Notes under the pieces: model-generated
What the model saw: the letters and a program-made list of their open reading frames with translations, nothing else
What the model was told of the DNA's origin: nothing
The model's database searches: none
Made by a program: the position numbers and the translations under genes
Assembly: GCA_009838595.1 (NCBI GenBank)
Contig: VXRI01000269.1
Location: 1 to 6,237 of the forward strand
DNA length: 6,237 bases
Direction: 5' to 3'
Source of the DNA: Chloroflexota bacterium
GTDB lineage: Bacteria; Chloroflexota; Dehalococcoidia; Lucifugimonadales; JADFKI01
In this document: piece after piece, positions 4,784 through 6,237 of the stretch
Layout of the letters: the number at the start of each line of letters is the position of its first letter
How positions within the stretch are numbered: position 1 is the stretch's first letter

Positions 4784-6237
4784 TCACGGGCCGATGCCGA
4801 GCGGAACTGGCGGCAAGTCCAGAATGTCGTAGTCATCCGCGTCTTCGCGTATGCTGATGTGGCTGTCGAGTGGCACATTTTTGAAGTCTTGCCGTATTCC
4901 TGATGCGGGCCAGTGGACTTCCAGTGACGCAATCTCTCGCGCTTGCCCAAGCCCGATTTCCTGCGTTAGCGTGGATGCGCCGAAGCTGCTGCCGTTGCTG
5001 ACGGTCGTGTATATGTTGCGCCGAGTGCCGTCCTCGTCCACGACGATAGTCTTGATGCGCGCGCCTATCGCGGCACGGTTCGACTTGACGCCTACAAGTT
5101 TGATAGACAGCCAGTGGTTGCCGTGTCCGAGGTTCTTGTACAGTGCGTTCACGAATCCGTCGCCGGGATAGAAGCCGCCAATCTGCACGAACAGATCTTG
5201 GTCGCCGTCGTTGTCCAAGTCGCCAAACGATACGCCGTGTCCTTTTTGCAAATGCCCGAAGCCGCCGGAAAATGTAACATCTTGGAATCGATTGCCCGCA
5301 TCGTTTCGATACGCCATATTTGGCGCAAGTGCGTCATAGGACGGCGCGCCGGTGCCGAGGAAGATGTCCATATAGCCATCGTTGTCCAAATCGCCGAAGT
5401 TCGCGCCCATGGATAAATGCACGCGCCATAGACCGTTCTCACGTGTTACATCCTCGAAACCCGCTCCTCCTAGATTGCGATACAGTCGAGGCATAGTCCC
5501 TTCGTTCTTCAAATCCATGTAGTCTGCCGCCACTTCTTCGATGTCCTCGCCATATCCGGCGACGAATATGTCGAGCCAGCCGTCGTTGTTGTAGTCCCAG
5601 AACCAGGTAGCGAAGCTGTCGAAAGGTGCGGTAATTCCCAATTCAGCCGCCACATCGCTGAAAGTACCGTCACCATTGTTGCGGTATAGCCGATTATCTT
5701 CGCCAAAATTGGAGATGTATAGGTCCGCGTCGCCGTCGTTGTTGTAGTCGCCCCACGCGCTGCCCTTGCAGTAGCGCCAATTTTGCACCCCGGCATCCTG
5801 TGCCACATCCTCGAAGTGCCCGCTGCCATCGTTGCGGAATAGCTGGCTTGGAAACATCAGCGCCGTGGATTCTACGCCTTCCTCACGCATCGATTCGTTG
5901 CAAGAGAACATGTCCAAATCTCCGTCATTGTCGTAGTCCGCCCACGCCGCGCTCTGGCTCGGATAGGCGGGCTTGGCAAGCCCGGCGGATTCTGTAACGT
6001 CGCTGAATGTGCCATCGCCGCCATTGCGCAGAAGCGACATCCGCATCTGCCCGCGCGTCTTCATCCAGCCGCCCCGCATCACCAGCACATCCATCCAGCC
6101 GTCGTTGTCGTAATCCGTCTGCGTTATATTCAACCCGCCCAGCTGCCCAGACAAGCCCGCCTTCTCACTGAAATCCGTGAATGTGCCATCGCCTTCGTTA
6201 CGGTAGTAAGCGATTGGCTCGCACGGATCCCATGTGG
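4784..6237 (-). CDS. CRTAC1-type FG-GAP/VCBS-repeat protein with C-terminal ASPIC/UnbV domain (5' end outside window)
   Basis: The frame is open from the right edge to the TGA at 4786-4784, giving 483 whole codons; the TTG at 6154 is internal, because repeat sequence (RNEGDGTFTDF) continues upstream. The N terminus, probably with a signal peptide, is outside. The protein alternates blades of the type [YF]RN-GDGTF-DV followed by a D-x-[DN]-N-D-G-x-x-D loop. Six such loops are visible at residues 41-49, 100-108, 163-171, 214-222, 282-290 and 339-347, spaced 51-68 residues apart, as in integrin-like beta-propellers with calcium-binding loops. Residues about 374-463 (HWLSIKL, IGARIKT, IGLGQA, VHWPASG) match the ASPIC/UnbV domain that closes CRTAC1-family proteins. 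They are mostly exported or cell-surface proteins of unknown substrate, with adhesion or carbohydrate binding suggested. The gene converges on the NCS2 gene with 11 nt between stops. Identification is strong, function is not. Confidence 0.92.
   Translation of the reverse strand, partial: TWDPCEPIAYYRNEGDGTFTDFSEKAGLSGQLGGLNITQTDYDNDGWMDVLVMRGGWMKTRGQMRMSLLRNGGDGTFSDVTESAGLAKPAYPSQSAAWADYDNDGDLDMFSCNESMREEGVESTALMFPSQLFRNDGSGHFEDVAQDAGVQNWRYCKGSAWGDYNNDGDADLYISNFGEDNRLYRNNGDGTFSDVAAELGITAPFDSFATWFWDYNNDGWLDIFVAGYGEDIEEVAADYMDLKNEGTMPRLYRNLGGAGFEDVTRENGLWRVHLSMGANFGDLDNDGYMDIFLGTGAPSYDALAPNMAYRNDAGNRFQDVTFSGGFGHLQKGHGVSFGDLDNDGDQDLFVQIGGFYPGDGFVNALYKNLGHGNHWLSIKLVGVKSNRAAIGARIKTIVVDEDGTRRNIYTTVSNGSSFGASTLTQEIGLGQAREIASLEVHWPASGIRQDFKNVPLDSHISIREDADDYDILDLPPVPLGIGP
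4847..5116 (-). other. ASPIC/UnbV domain coding segment
   Basis: This segment covers the C-terminal module after the last propeller blade. Landmarks are HWLSIKLVG, AAIGARIKT, SNGSSFGAS, EIGLGQA and SLEVHWPASG, the family's typical order (hWl.i.l.G, IGArv, G...f.LG, v.W.sG). A short acidic tail (residues ED-AD-DYDILDL) and a Pro-rich end follow. Confidence 0.8.
5195..6115 (-). repeat. Six calcium-loop (DxDNDGxxD-like) repeats of the beta-propeller
   Basis: Loops lie at 6089-6115, 5912-5938, 5723-5749, 5570-5596, 5366-5392 and 5195-5221. All keep D-x-[DN]-N-D-G-x-x-D; the third and fourth have Asn in the third position (DYNNDG). On the DNA they recur as a cgtcgttgtNgta-like string on the + strand. 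They are protein-level repeats, not a mobile or CRISPR array. Confidence 0.9.

Noticed and set aside
5195..6115. Recurring cgtcgttgt strings as a CRISPR or DNA repeat array
   Set aside because: The strings encode the conserved D-N-D-G loops of a beta-propeller, with irregular spacing set by the protein fold.

Overview
This is a protein-dense bacterial window of moderately high GC. On the + strand it carries the end of a metal (Zn/Mn-type) ABC uptake operon, followed by a nucleobase-transporter-like gene. On the - strand, converging from the right, is a truncated FG-GAP/VCBS-repeat protein of the CRTAC1 type. Shine-Dalgarno sites are canonical (GGGAGGA, CGGAG, AGGAG), so this is a bacterium. 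CRTAC1-type proteins and a heavily acidic, His-rich metal-binding protein are common in environmental lineages such as marine Chloroflexota (SAR202-like), but that assignment is only a guess; nothing here fixes the taxon.

Layout: (1) 2-1243 (+), the C-terminal 413 residues of a TroA/ZnuA-family substrate-binding protein, running off the left edge. About 240 of these residues are a His/Glu/Asp-rich insert containing four helical-hairpin modules in two tandem A-B pairs. (2) 1244-1431, a 188-nt gap with possible weak promoters. (3) 1432-2172 (+), the ABC ATPase. (4) 2192-3019 (+), the ABC-3 family permease. (5) 3039-4772 (+), an NCS2 (xanthine/uracil permease) family membrane protein with a 124-residue C-terminal cytosolic domain that looks like a degenerate GHKL/RsbW fold. 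(6) 4784-6237 (-), a CRTAC1-type protein with six visible calcium-loop-like repeats and a C-terminal ASPIC/UnbV domain, its N terminus lying beyond the right edge.

How the genes work together: the binding protein captures Zn2+ or Mn2+ outside the membrane, with its His-rich insert probably concentrating or sensing metal. The permease carries the ion through the membrane and the ATPase drives it. The NCS2-like gene follows the permease after 19 nt with its own good ribosome site and is probably co-transcribed, though its link to metal uptake is not obvious. The - strand gene ends 11 nt from the NCS2 stop and is probably an unrelated unit.

The most unusual content is the repeat-built His-rich insert of the binding protein, and the NCS2-like protein that combines altered substrate-site motifs with a fused, apparently non-ATP-binding GHKL-like tail. 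No mobile elements, CRISPR arrays, tRNA or rRNA genes were seen.
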